Part shown: positions 16,902-25,464 of the stretch, one piece after another
How positions within the stretch are numbered: the first letter of the stretch is position 1
How the letters are laid out: the number at the start of each line of letters is the position of its first letter
NCBI RefSeq assembly: GCF_017873135.1
Contig: NZ_JAGGJV010000014.1
Span: 18,031 to 82,030 of the forward strand
DNA: 64,000 nucleotides
Source: Rhizobium herbae
GTDB lineage: Bacteria > Pseudomonadota > Alphaproteobacteria > Rhizobiales > Rhizobiaceae
Reading direction: 5' to 3'
Program-made: the position numbers and the translations under genes
Notes under the pieces: model-generated
Database searches by the model: none
Told to the model about the DNA's origin: nothing
Seen by the model: only the letters and a program-made list of their open reading frames with translations

Positions 16902-17485
16902 GGAACGTCCACCCCGGAATTGTAGTCGTGGAGGGACTTGCGCTTCGCCTGATAGAGAGGGGCTGTCGGGCCAGTATTCTTCAGCAGCCGGTAGCGTTTG
17001 AAGCCGTTGGACGTCTGATGTGTCCCCTTGGCACGCACCGGCAATTCCACAACGTACCCTGCTGCCTTGAGGTAACGCAGATATCGCCCGGTATGGTTCT
17101 CGGGATCAGCGTCATCACGCGACGCTGCCATGACAAGCTCGCCGATGGTGAAAGCGCCGGACATCCTCATGGCCGTCCAGAGCCGTTGGCGGAACGTGTC
17201 CCTAACGGGCTTTCTGGTGCCTGCCGTGTCCGGCCGCCAAGGGCCGGATGTGATGACGGTTCCGTTGTGCTTGGCGGTAAGTCCATCGCGGGTGAGCTGG
17301 TAGCAACCGATTTCCACCCGTTCGAGATAGTTCCGCAGGATCAGTTTCCCGGCGCCGTTCGATACCTGACGGTGGGTCAGTCCTAGTGCGTTGACGATCT
17401 GATCGATCGTTTGGCATTCTCCCTCGCAGAGGTGGTGCAGGATCGTGGTCGGGATTTCGCCGGGCTCAAGTTTCGCGGCGTCCAT
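16883..17485 (-). CDS. Hypothetical protein with winged-helix features
   Basis: The 200-residue protein has an N-terminal winged-helix pattern (ILHHLCEGECQTIDQIVNALGLTHRQVSNGAGKL, split across two helices). A second similar unit follows near residue 105 (AFTIGELVMAASRDDADPEN...GRYLRYLKAAGYVVEL). Two tandem winged helices suggest DNA binding. It directly follows the MuB-like gene, sharing one base of stop/start. No named family is recognised. Confidence 0.65.
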   Translation of the reverse strand: MDAAKLEPGEIPTTILHHLCEGECQTIDQIVNALGLTHRQVSNGAGKLILRNYLERVEIGCYQLTRDGLTAKHNGTVITSGPWRPDTAGTRKPVRDTFRQRLWTAMRMSGAFTIGELVMAASRDDADPENHTGRYLRYLKAAGYVVELPVRAKGTHQTSNGFKRYRLLKNTGPTAPLYQAKRKSLHDYNSGVDVPCNKPL

Positions 17486-18252
17486 CAGAGCGCACCCGGA
17501 ACCTTGATCACCTGATTGGTGCGGCGATCGTTGACGATGACGAGGCCGGCCATATCGGCCACCGTGACTCCGCCTTCGCCCGGTTCCGACCGCAGTCCGA
17601 AGCGTTCAATGTTGGCGATGGCTTCAAGGACTTCACGATTGAAGCCCTGGCTAACGGTCAGGACGAAATCGATAAGATCGTCGGCTACCGGAACCTCGCA
17701 ACGTGATCTAACGAGCTGACGGACATCGTCCTTCGTCGCCTTCTCGAAACGCACCTTCTGCGACACGCGCGAAGCGACCTGCGGAAACCGTGCGAGGTTG
17801 TCGTTGACCCGGCCCATCCCGACAAGGATGGTCGGCAGCTCAATCATGTCGGAGATATCGCGGATGGTTTCGAGGATTGCCGCGCGTGATGAGACGTGGT
17901 CGGCCTCATCGATCACCAGACCGAAAATCCGCCGTTCCATGCTGGCCATGCCCTGCCGCGTGGCAAGCTCTTCCAGCACCTTGGCGTACTTCTTCTGAAA
18001 CGAATGCGGTGGGTCAACCCGGAGCGTTTCGAGCAGTTCGTTCATGAACCAGCTCGGTGTCCATTCCTTCTTGGCTCGTAGATAGATGCAGCCGTTTTGG
18101 GCGACCCAATGTTTGAGCGTCGTCGTTTTCCCAAGGCCCGGCAGTCCATCAACAACGACTAGGCAAGCCTCCTGTGCCCCGCGTTCTTCAAGCGCCGAAA
18201 GCGCGGACAGAAAGCGTTTAACGTTGCTGGTTTCGACAAATACGTTTTTCAT
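17485..18252 (-). CDS. MuB-like AAA ATPase, transposition target selector
   Basis: The 255-residue protein is the partner of the MuA transposase. It has a Walker A in VVDGLPGLGKTTTLKHW near residue 35 and a Walker B in GLVIDEADHVSSRA near residue 112, plus a sensor-like PTILVGMGRVN. In Mu, MuB forms ATP-dependent filaments on target DNA, attracts MuA and gives target immunity. Here the usual N-terminal HTH domain of MuB is absent or reduced, since the ATPase starts within 35 residues. It follows the transposase by 27 bases. Confidence 0.88.
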   Translation of the reverse strand: MKNVFVETSNVKRFLSALSALEERGAQEACLVVVDGLPGLGKTTTLKHWVAQNGCIYLRAKKEWTPSWFMNELLETLRVDPPHSFQKKYAKVLEELATRQGMASMERRIFGLVIDEADHVSSRAAILETIRDISDMIELPTILVGMGRVNDNLARFPQVASRVSQKVRFEKATKDDVRQLVRSRCEVPVADDLIDFVLTVSQGFNREVLEAIANIERFGLRSEPGEGGVTVADMAGLVIVNDRRTNQVIKVPGAL

Positions 18253-18279
18253 GCTAGGTACTTCCTCGTTAATGTGATG

Positions 18280-20397
18280 TCAGGCAGCGGCGCGGATGAG
18301 GTTTCGAAGCGCGTCCACGTCGATGCCTGACAGTCTGAAAAGGTCGATCGCGGTTTGCCTCTGGAGGCATTGACGCAAAACCCGCACCTGATTGACCGTT
18401 AGGTTTTCCGGATTTTCGAGCGCCCAGGCTGCAAGCTCTTCGTCAGTGGCGAATGTCTTGCGGCGCGGAACGTCGATGGCTTCGGGGGCCAAAACTGGTT
18501 GATGGTCGGAAATGGCGGTGACGTTGCTCACCGGAACCGGCATCGGTTCAAGGTCGATGACCGGCATGGATGATGCTTCGAGGAACCGGCCTGGTGACAG
18601 TTCGGCTTCGACTTCCGCCAGATGGTCATTGAGCCGCCGGGCGCGGGAGGCCGCTCGCTTTTCGATCGCAGCGCGTTCCATCGTCAACGGAATGTAGCGT
18701 TCCTCGTTGCCGGCGAAGATGGCAACGCAGATCAGCCGGCCCATCAGCTCTTCGCCGGACTTCCAGTCGATCTCGCGGACCCAAACCTTGGTGGCGTCGT
18801 GAATGTCGTAGCCAACGAGAACGTCGTCGCCGTCGAACTCTTCCAGGGCGAGGTGGAAATAGCTGTTGGTCAGAAACTCAATCAGGGCGCGGCGGGTGCG
18901 GCGTTTGACGTAGGGCCGGAACAGATCGTTACTCTCAGCTTCCAGAACCGGAACGGTCTCAAAGCCGGTAGAGACGTGATATTGCCAGTATTGATCTGGT
19001 GACATTCCGTCCGGCAGCGCGGCATGCGGCTTTGCATTGTAGGATGCCACCGCGTTCTTGCAGGCGATGATGAACTCTTGCCAGCTTGGCAGGCGGCGGC
19101 TTGTACCGATCTGTTTCATGTCGCGGCGGGTTTCCTTGAACGAACGCTGCCGCGCCTGCCGGTCCATGTCCGCGCCGATATAGGTGTCGAACTCTTTCGA
19201 AAGCGGGTTCCAGACGGAACCGTTGAACCGCTCGATGATGCCGCGTGCCTGTGAATTTTGCGGCAGGGAGTGCAGCTTGGTAATGCCCAGGCGCTCGGTG
19301 ATGCCGGTCAACTGATTGTCGAGAACATCGTTCTTGAAGCCCGGTCCACGGTCCACATAGAAGATGGCGCAGATGCCATTCTGTTCGCAGGCATGGCGCA
19401 GGGCATCGACAACGCCGATGGTGTTTTCGGCAAGGCCGAAGGAAAAGCCGACGCAACGGCGGGTGGCGACATCGACAATCGACGTGATCTCGGGGCGGAA
19501 AGGCTGGCCGTGGATCGGATGTGCGATTTCCGCGTCGAAGGTTTTGCCGTCGGCCGTGTAGACGCAGGTCGGCAACAAGTCAGCCGTCGAACGCATGACG
19601 TAAGCCTGACGGCTTTTCAGGGTCAGGTGTCCTTCCCGCCCACGGTGCTTTTCGACATTGCCCAGGCGGGCCATCAACCGGCGCACCTGATCGTAGTTCG
19701 GCGGCATGATGTGCGCTGGGAGCGCCTTGTGGTAATTATTGAGCGCGTCCGTCAGGCAAGGTTTTTGCGGCTGTGCGTAAAATCGGAAGAACTGCCAGAA
19801 CCATGAAGGAATCTCTTGTTTCTCCTTCGTAGGAAGGGGAGCAAGTGCCACAACCCCTCGTCCATCTCGCAGTTTGAACCATTCATAGATCGTGGAACGG
19901 CTGAGGGACGCTTTGGCGGTTGCTCGATCATTCGCGCGGACAATCATGCTGCCGGAAATGTCAAAAAGTGACGGATCGGCAAGGAAGTGCTGGATGGACT
20001 GCCGCTGCGACATGCCGTTAGAAATCTGGTGCACCTCGATCGCCGACAGGATCGCAGAACGGGCGTTCATCACCTCGCGCTGCCGTGCCGTGAGTGCATT
20101 CGTAGAAAGTGCCTCGCGCTTGGCGATCTCCTTCGCCTTCCGGACCTGTTGATCGGCGATGACGATCTCGCGGCTCAATTCGGCTTGAAGCGCTGCCTGC
20201 ATGGTGTCGGGCAAAAGGGAGATATGGTATTCAAGCCCGCCGCCGCCGATGCTGCCGGGGCGTGGTTTGCAATGGTGCGTCTTGTCCCATTCCAGCGCCT
20301 TGATGCGCTCCTGCACCCCACGTTTCGTTTGCGGCATGACCTTGAGTTTCAACCGAACAGCGGCGTCAGCGATTTCCTGCGCGGTCATGTAGGTCAT
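18280..20397 (-). CDS. MuA-like DDE transposase
   Basis: About 705 residues from the ATG at 20,397, whose start overlaps the upstream stop (ATGA). An N-terminal Mu-type DNA-binding domain (MTAQEIADAAVRLKLKVMPQ, GVQERIKALEW) is followed by HTH domains. The catalytic domain shows the three acidic residues: DGKTFDAEI, YVDRGPGFKND and GIIERFNGSVWNP. A Mu-transposase C-terminal domain follows (YNAKPHAALPDGMSPDQYW). It cuts and joins the phage ends to target DNA during integration and replicative transposition. A longer frame to 20,475 exists but overlaps the previous gene without support. Confidence 0.93.
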   Translation of the reverse strand: MTYMTAQEIADAAVRLKLKVMPQTKRGVQERIKALEWDKTHHCKPRPGSIGGGGLEYHISLLPDTMQAALQAELSREIVIADQQVRKAKEIAKREALSTNALTARQREVMNARSAILSAIEVHQISNGMSQRQSIQHFLADPSLFDISGSMIVRANDRATAKASLSRSTIYEWFKLRDGRGVVALAPLPTKEKQEIPSWFWQFFRFYAQPQKPCLTDALNNYHKALPAHIMPPNYDQVRRLMARLGNVEKHRGREGHLTLKSRQAYVMRSTADLLPTCVYTADGKTFDAEIAHPIHGQPFRPEITSIVDVATRRCVGFSFGLAENTIGVVDALRHACEQNGICAIFYVDRGPGFKNDVLDNQLTGITERLGITKLHSLPQNSQARGIIERFNGSVWNPLSKEFDTYIGADMDRQARQRSFKETRRDMKQIGTSRRLPSWQEFIIACKNAVASYNAKPHAALPDGMSPDQYWQYHVSTGFETVPVLEAESNDLFRPYVKRRTRRALIEFLTNSYFHLALEEFDGDDVLVGYDIHDATKVWVREIDWKSGEELMGRLICVAIFAGNEERYIPLTMERAAIEKRAASRARRLNDHLAEVEAELSPGRFLEASSMPVIDLEPMPVPVSNVTAISDHQPVLAPEAIDVPRRKTFATDEELAAWALENPENLTVNQVRVLRQCLQRQTAIDLFRLSGIDVDALRNLIRAAA

Positions 20398-20855
20398 TTC
20401 AGCAGACCTCCGACCCGGCCGCGCAGCGTCTGCCGTTGACGCTCCAAGTCGGCAAGGCGCTCTTCGGTCTGCCAAAGCTGGATGACTTCGGCATAGCGCG
20501 CCGGCACGGCGACAAATCCGGAAAATTCGCAGATGAAGCCCAGCAGTTCGTAGCAGCCGGTCACATCGACCAAGGCGATCAGCCGTTCAAGCGTGATCTT
20601 GTGATCCCGCCGCGCGGGTGAAGCGTAGCAATCAAGCATGTTCTCGGTGACGTTCTGGGCGAGATATTCGGACATTTCCGCCGCGATCCGCTCCCGCGTT
20701 TTCCCGCTCATCGACATCGCCTCGGACAGCACCCGCGCGATCTTGACATCCAAGGTGCCGCCCTTGGCGACATCCGGTTCAAAACGTGCGGCCACTTCTG
20801 GTGGCTGATAGTCGCGGAACAGGTCCAGCGTGTTGAGATCGCGGCGCTTGGTCAT
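20394..20855 (-). CDS. Early phage protein upstream of the transposase
   Basis: This 153-residue protein (MTKRRDLNTLDLFRDYQPPEV) is helical and charged, with a C-terminal coiled-coil-like end (EVIQLWQTEERLADLERQRQTL). It lies between the ParB-like and MuA-like genes with a 2-base gap and a 4-base overlap. Proteins of this kind recur at this spot in Mu-like phages of Alphaproteobacteria, but no function is known to me. A role together with the transposase is possible. Confidence 0.65.
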   Translation of the reverse strand: MTKRRDLNTLDLFRDYQPPEVAARFEPDVAKGGTLDVKIARVLSEAMSMSGKTRERIAAEMSEYLAQNVTENMLDCYASPARRDHKITLERLIALVDVTGCYELLGFICEFSGFVAVPARYAEVIQLWQTEERLADLERQRQTLRGRVGGLLK

Positions 20856-20857
20856 GG

Positions 20858-21841
20858 TTAGATGCGACCCCGGCGCTTCAGCGAGGCGATAATTCGCTCT
20901 TCGTGGTCGGCGACAACGTTATCCAGTTCGTCATCCTGCAAATCCGCGAAGAACTTGCTGAGGACGGCGATGGACTTTTTCATTTCGGCAAGCCGGGCGT
21001 CGATCCGTCCGGCCTGCGCCTCAACGACAGAATTGAGTGCCTTCTCCGGCATCTTCGACAGGGCTTTGTTGACGGCTGCGAACTTCCGCTCATCATGTGT
21101 CAGAACCCGGCCATTCTCGATGATCGTCAGGGCGTCCGGAACGTTTGTCGCCTTGGGCGGCTCCGAAAAAAGCAAGTCCAAAACCTTGGCCTGATTGACA
21201 GGTGTCTGCTCGGCAAGCTGCTTGAGACCGGCTTGATGGTCGGCAAGCCATGTCCCGGCGCAACGGGTGCGGGAGGCGACGGAAAGGTCTTTCCAGATTT
21301 TAACGGCCAGCTTGATCGCGGTTTGACTGATTCCGAATTTCTCGGCGGTGGCCCTGGCAAAACCGAAAATTTCTGGCTGCTCAGGATCAAGAGCCCAATT
21401 TGGGCTCTTGATCTCCGACTTGCGGTCGCCGCCATGCTTCATCGCCGGATAAAGGCGCTCATAGGCCTGTTTCAGTTCGTACAGATGGTGGCAGCGGTCG
21501 AGAACTTTCAGCTCATGCCGGGCGAGGTTTTCCATTACCTCTTCAATGCGGGCATCGGCGTCATTGTCGGCGGTCGAAACGGTGGCCGGAATGCTCTGCC
21601 ATTCGTTGAGCCGGACCGCTTCCAAACGGCGGAGCCCGGCAACAAGCATGAAGCGATTTCCGTGCGAGCGGATGCGGATTGGATGCTGGAGGCCTTGCAT
21701 TGCGATGATTGGGGCGAGGGCTTCTGCCTCGGCAGGGTCGAAGTCGCGGGCGCGGTCCTCGGGGATATCAATTTCGGAAAGCTTGACGTCTTGGATCAGG
21801 ACGCGGAGTTCGGGAATTTGGAGCACCGTATGCTTGGTCAT
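20858..21841 (-). CDS. ParB-like N-terminal domain protein of the phage
   Basis: The 327-residue protein has a ParB/Srx-type domain at about residues 15-115: IDIPEDRARDFDPAEAEALA, then GLQHPIRIRSHGNRFMLVAG.LRRLEA and a VMENLARHELKVLDRCHH motif. A central HTH follows near residue 170 (TAEKFGISQTAIKLAVKIW). ParB-like proteins occur early in many Mu-like phages of this group, where they may act on DNA or its partition. A 29-base palindrome lies inside the coding sequence at 21,385-21,413. Confidence 0.85.
   Translation of the reverse strand: MTKHTVLQIPELRVLIQDVKLSEIDIPEDRARDFDPAEAEALAPIIAMQGLQHPIRIRSHGNRFMLVAGLRRLEAVRLNEWQSIPATVSTADNDADARIEEVMENLARHELKVLDRCHHLYELKQAYERLYPAMKHGGDRKSEIKSPNWALDPEQPEIFGFARATAEKFGISQTAIKLAVKIWKDLSVASRTRCAGTWLADHQAGLKQLAEQTPVNQAKVLDLLFSEPPKATNVPDALTIIENGRVLTHDERKFAAVNKALSKMPEKALNSVVEAQAGRIDARLAEMKKSIAVLSKFFADLQDDELDNVVADHEERIIASLKRRGRI
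21385..21413. repeat. Perfect 14+1+14 palindrome within the ParB-like gene
   Basis: Arms 21,385-21,398 and 21,400-21,413 are exact reverse complements (core GAGCCCAA/TTGGGCTC) around a single T. In the protein it encodes the IKSPNWALD stretch, just before the HTH. By chance a 14-bp perfect arm is rare. It may be a binding site used by the ParB-like protein itself or by the transposase, or a trace of a small insertion. Confidence 0.8.
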
Positions 21842-21968
21842 GCAGGAACCTATGTGGCGAAGAGTGAGATTGTGGTGCGGAGCCGCCTCTGGAGGACGGC
21901 GGCTCCGCTGTTCCCCGCGCAGGACGCAAGACCGGATCGGCGCGGGAGAAGTGAAGGCGCGGCAGGCA

Positions 21969-22154
21969 TCAGATCAGGGGAACCCCGATGATCAGAAGGA
22001 GCCCAGAGCCCAAAGCGAGAACAATCGCGCCGACTAACAGCAGGCGGAAAATGGGGCGGCTGCTGATGTGCCCGCGATGCATCAGCCAGAGCGCCAGAAT
22101 GGCGCCGCCATTCAAAGCCAATCCGCCAAGCAGGAAGGTTTGAAAAACGCTCAT
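21969..22154 (-). CDS. Small two-span membrane protein
   Basis: A 61-residue protein with two hydrophobic segments (FQTFLLGGLALNGGAILALW; IFRLLLVGAIVLALGSGLLL) joined by a short basic loop (MHRGHISSR). Its start overlaps the upstream stop by 4 bases. The 127 bases between its end and the ParB-like start hold no gene and may contain an internal promoter. The role is unknown. Confidence 0.6.
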   Translation of the reverse strand: MSVFQTFLLGGLALNGGAILALWLMHRGHISSRPIFRLLLVGAIVLALGSGLLLIIGVPLI

Positions 22155-22660
22155 GAGCCGCTTGCCTCCAATTCGTCGGCAAGTTCACGCAGCTGCTCGG
22201 CAATGAGCAGTTGTGCGTAGCGCCGGGCGTCAGTCTGGAGAGCAGCGGCTTTTTCATCGATCACCCGTGCCACCAGATCGCTAAGCGCGTTCTCGTCGGC
22301 TTTCGCCGTGTGCCGCCATGTCTCTGGCGTTAGCATCGTGAACAGCTCCGCAGGCGCAGGCTCTGCGGTGGGGGAGGTCGCAGGCTCGGCATTGGTGGCA
22401 ATCGCGCCAAGTGGCCGCTCGATCCGGCCATGCAGAATGCCGTCGATCCACTCGTTCAGAATGGGAAAGGTTGGGGGCTCGACCCCCAGTTCATGCAGAT
22501 CCCGTTTCAGACCTGTATGGATGGCCTGCGATTTGTACTGGCGGGACTTGGTGCGATCGAATGCAGTCTGGAGTGCTGGCAAGGCGTAGCGCGGCAGGTT
22601 TTCGAAGTAGCCGCCACCGTTGTCAGACGGCGCGATCTTAGCTGACGAGAGGGAGCTCAT
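22151..22660 (-). CDS. Hypothetical early phage protein
   Basis: The 169-residue protein begins MSSLSSAKIAPSDNGGGYF. It has a middle segment RTKSRQYKSQAIHTGLKRDLHELG, a Pro/Ala-rich linker (NAEPATSPTAEPAPAE), and a helical, acidic end. It is coupled by 4-base overlaps to both neighbours in the operon that starts at the Ner-like gene. No family is recognised. Confidence 0.6.
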   Translation of the reverse strand: MSSLSSAKIAPSDNGGGYFENLPRYALPALQTAFDRTKSRQYKSQAIHTGLKRDLHELGVEPPTFPILNEWIDGILHGRIERPLGAIATNAEPATSPTAEPAPAELFTMLTPETWRHTAKADENALSDLVARVIDEKAAALQTDARRYAQLLIAEQLRELADELEASGS

Positions 22661-22950
22661 GCTGCTTTCCTCGTGTCAGCGGAGGTGGTCGCTTTTTGAC
22701 TTTCTAACGCTGCCCATTTCTTGCTATCAAAGATGCGGGATGTCTGAATGGGATAGCGGTCCGGCCAGAGTTCTTCCGGCTTGCGCCCGATGAACGCTGC
22801 TATGACTGCTTCCGCCTTTCGGTTGGTGTGGCTTTTGACCTTTCTGCAGGCAGTTGGGTCGAGGCCGTTAAGTTCGGCAAGCTTCGTTAGCGTCATGCTG
22901 CGGCGGTGAAGCTCCGATTTGATGTCGTGCCAGTCTAGCTTGGGCTTCAT
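22657..22950 (-). CDS. ner: Ner-like HTH regulator of the phage
   Basis: From the ATG at 22,950 this 97-residue protein matches the Ner/Nlp (SfsB) family: MKPKLDWHDIKSELHRRSM then TLTKLAELNGLDPTACRKV then AEAVIAAFIGRKPEELWPDRY. In Mu, Ner turns down early and repressor promoters. It is the first gene of the early operon, divergent from the repressor gene, as in Mu. The longer frame upstream (to 23,040) covers the shared promoter region and is unlikely to be translated. Confidence 0.85.
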   Translation of the reverse strand: MKPKLDWHDIKSELHRRSMTLTKLAELNGLDPTACRKVKSHTNRKAEAVIAAFIGRKPEELWPDRYPIQTSRIFDSKKWAALESQKATTSADTRKAA

Positions 22951-23063
22951 TTTGGATTTCTCCCGGCGTTTGGCGGGTGTTGGCGCACCCGCCTTTTGTT
23001 GGAACTCGATGTACAATCGTGGACCGCATAAGCGAGCCACTGGAATGCATAATTAAACTACGA

Positions 23064-23621
23064 ATGAGATTTTGTAAATCTCAAATGGAGTTTAATGGGG
23101 GTGCGCAATTGGCTCGGCCGGAAGTGATAAAAACTCAACTAGGCAAAAGGCTTAGGAGTATCCGAACGCACTTCGGCGACCCGGAGCGCGAGGAATTTTG
23201 TCTACGTTTGGGAATTGGTAAGGCGTCGCTCGCAAACTACGAGCGTGGGGATCGCATTCCTGATTCGGACGTGCTGGCTTCCTACCGTGCCGTCTTCAAT
23301 ATCGACATCAATTGGGTGGTGACCGGCAAGGGAGCCATGTTCGAAGCTGACCGGGATCGTCCCCCCGGCCAGGTCAACGCTGAAATCTTGGAAATCCTAA
23401 CAGATAGCGTTCAGCGCATTTATCTTGACCTGGGTCAAAAACCTCCCGCGCGCCGATTGAGCGGTGAGGCTGTCCGCCTCTACAATGACCTTGTTGCGGT
23501 CGTCGATGACGTTAACGACAAGGAGGAGGTTATGGCGGTTCTTCCCCAAGTCGAGTTGCGCTTAAAGCGCCGTTTGCAGCAGGCAACTGCCGAACCCGGC
23601 ACTGGCAAACGTTCGGCCTGA
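23064..23621 (+). CDS. Phage repressor with HTH domain
   Basis: This protein, up to 185 residues, carries a Cro/CI-like HTH near residues 30-65 (LGKRLRSIRTHFGD, EFCLRLGIGKASLANYERG, IPDSDVLASYRAVFNIDINW), followed by a helical C-terminal part. It is divergent from ner and transcribed toward the phage left end, the place of the Mu repressor c. The start is uncertain: ATGs at 23,064 and 23,085 lack a good ribosome-binding site, and a TTG near 23,113 follows a G-rich run. No LexA-type peptidase domain is visible. Confidence 0.78.
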   Translation: MRFCKSQMEFNGGAQLARPEVIKTQLGKRLRSIRTHFGDPEREEFCLRLGIGKASLANYERGDRIPDSDVLASYRAVFNIDINWVVTGKGAMFEADRDRPPGQVNAEILEILTDSVQRIYLDLGQKPPARRLSGEAVRLYNDLVAVVDDVNDKEEVMAVLPQVELRLKRRLQQATAEPGTGKRSA

Positions 23622-24254
23622 TGATTGTAAGGGGATGGGCGGTTGTAACGGCGTCGTATGCCCTGCCTAGTTGGGACACCATGCGGCTTTTTTGACTATC
23701 AAGGGTTTGCGTGCATCATGGTATGCACTTAACCTTAAGGTGCGTTTTCGAACGCAATCACGCAGCTGTGAATAGACAGCATTATGCGTGCCCTCCGCCC
23801 GGAGAGGGACTTTTGGTCTTCCCACCACAAAACCCGGCCGGACATCCCCGGCCATCAAAAATATCTAGTCAGATCAATCATCTAGCAATGGTGGGAAATC
23901 TTCCGCCGAGGTGGGAAGCCAGTTCCCACCATTAAGCAGCGGCCGCGCCATCGTCGCCGAGGCAGGGTGGACGGAGGTCCGTCAGGTCCGATCGATCTTG
24001 ATGGGCTGCTTTCGGCGCGAGAGGCCCTTTTCCAGCGCGGTTCTGCCTAAATGCGTTCTTGTCAGAGCGATTGGCAGAACAATGCGAGGCGAATGCGTGA
24101 ATCTGTCCAGAAGATCGCGCAGTTTAATCTCACTTTTGTGGGGTCGATTGCGTTCCGGTTTGGGATCGCCGTTAGAGTTTCGGCCAATCTCTCGTTGATT
24201 CACAGGCGGTTAGGGCTGATCGGTCCGGATTTGTCCGTGTCCAGAAGGTAACAC
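23622..24254. other. Non-coding left end of the Mu-like prophage
   Basis: These 633 bases carry no convincing gene. Four copies of GGTGGGAA (either strand) lie at 23,819, 23,890, 23,910 and 23,923; two of them form an 11-bp inverted repeat (23,887-23,897 with 23,923-23,933). A second inverted repeat TGCGTT/AACGCA lies at 23,741-23,756. The repeats could be transposase, repressor or host-factor sites. The phage end is probably the CA at about 24,253-24,254, giving a 5'-TG terminus (TGTTACC) on the minus strand, where the integrase reading frame loses its family-like sequence. Confidence 0.5.
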
Positions 24255-25231
24255 CCCCCTACAGTGGCGTGGCCAAGCACGAGGGCAATCGTCCCGTGGT
24301 CCTTGCCCATCTCTGCCAGGATGGTTGCGACCGTGTGCCGGAGACCCTTTAGTGTCAGCCCGGGCTGGATCACGCCTTCGGCCTCCAGTTTGCCTTTCAG
24401 CTTGCTCCAGTTCGTGCTGAACCCATTATAGGTCCAGGGCATCCCCCTGCTGTTGGCGCACAACGTCAGCGCATCATGCTTCGGTGCATTCGCCATTGCT
24501 TCAGAGACAGGCTCGAACAGCGGCAGGTAAATCGCCTGGCCGGTCTTGTTGCGTCGTGTGTCGAGCCCGGCCTGTGTGATCGCCGACCTGGGCAGGTCCA
24601 GCGCATCCTGCGGATCCAGTGCATAGAACATCATCAGCGCGATCGGCAGCACCATATGAGATGGCAGGGCGGCGAGAACGGTTTCACGCTCAGCGTCGGT
24701 CCATGGTCGGTTGGCGTCAGGCAGGCTCTTGGGTCGTCGAGCGGGCTTCACCTTGGCCGCTGGATTGTCCTTCGTATACCCATACTCAATTCCCCAGTCG
24801 AAGATCACCGACAGGACAGAGCGCACATAGTTGGCAAAGCGGAATTTGCGCTTCTCCAGCGCCTTGTCGCGGATCTTCGCGATCAGGGGAGGCGTGAAAC
24901 GGTCCAGAGGAGTGTCTTCGATCGCTTGAAGGTAGTCGAAGCATTTCTGATAGTCGGCGCGCGTTCGAGGAGCCAGTTCGGTGTGGAACCTGACGCTTTC
25001 TCGGTACCTGGTTATCAACATACCCAGCGTCCCTGGCTTGGTCTGCTTTTCATTGACCAACTCGTTGATGCGGTGAATCTCCATGTCAAACGCGAGTGTG
25101 TATGGCTCGAATTTTCGGCAGTCGATCTTCACCCGCGTCTTGCGGTGATAGCAGCGCCAATCGCCGTCGTGGTCCCTGAAAATCTGCCAGCCTCTGTATT
25201 TGTTGGGGCGCCTTAACTGAGGTTTTGTCAT
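24200..25231 (-). CDS. Tyrosine-type integrase, C-terminus replaced by prophage sequence
   Basis: From the ATG at 25,231 this is a roughly 343-residue site-specific recombinase. It has an N-terminal AP2-like/SAM-like part, a core-binding segment (LAPRTRADYQKCFDYLQAI), and catalytic-domain motifs NKTGQAIYLPL, KHDALTLCANSRG and GLRHTVATILAEMG, ending in LGHATV. After that the expected MxxHY motif with the nucleophilic Tyr is missing and the frame continues as GGCYLLDTDKSGP to a stop. The change coincides with the probable prophage end near 24,254, so the gene appears interrupted and probably inactive. It is coupled to an AlpA-like excisionase gene. Confidence 0.82.
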   Translation of the reverse strand: MTKPQLRRPNKYRGWQIFRDHDGDWRCYHRKTRVKIDCRKFEPYTLAFDMEIHRINELVNEKQTKPGTLGMLITRYRESVRFHTELAPRTRADYQKCFDYLQAIEDTPLDRFTPPLIAKIRDKALEKRKFRFANYVRSVLSVIFDWGIEYGYTKDNPAAKVKPARRPKSLPDANRPWTDAERETVLAALPSHMVLPIALMMFYALDPQDALDLPRSAITQAGLDTRRNKTGQAIYLPLFEPVSEAMANAPKHDALTLCANSRGMPWTYNGFSTNWSKLKGKLEAEGVIQPGLTLKGLRHTVATILAEMGKDHGTIALVLGHATVGGCYLLDTDKSGPISPNRL

Positions 25232-25464
25232 CCGAGCCGCTCCAGGATTTCCGCGTCCGTACCCGCGTTTCCGGCTTTGACTTGGTCGAGCCATAGATCG
25301 AGATCGCGGATGTCATAGCGCTCCTGGCTTTCCGGCATTGCAATAGGCCTGACGGAGCAGACCCTAGGGAAACGCTTCAAGGGTAACCCAACATAGTCCG
25401 CCGCCTGTTTAATCGACATCATTCGAGGTTGAACGACGCGAATGTTCAACATGGCGTTTGCCAT
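25228..25464 (-). CDS. AlpA/excisionase-like small DNA-binding protein
   Basis: From the ATG at 25,464 this 78-residue protein has the MSIKQAADYVGLPLKRFPRV helix-turn-helix of AlpA/Xis-type proteins, then a YDIRDLDLWLDQVK motif. Its stop overlaps the integrase start (ATGA). Such proteins set the direction of integrase-driven recombination and serve as the helix-turn-helix partner in genomic islands. Longer upstream frames have no support. Confidence 0.75.
   Translation of the reverse strand: MANAMLNIRVVQPRMMSIKQAADYVGLPLKRFPRVCSVRPIAMPESQERYDIRDLDLWLDQVKAGNAGTDAEILERLG

Noticed and set aside
20903..21991. 362-residue plus-strand frame opposite the ParB-like gene
   Set aside because: No motifs and full overlap with a gene that has clear ParB and HTH features.
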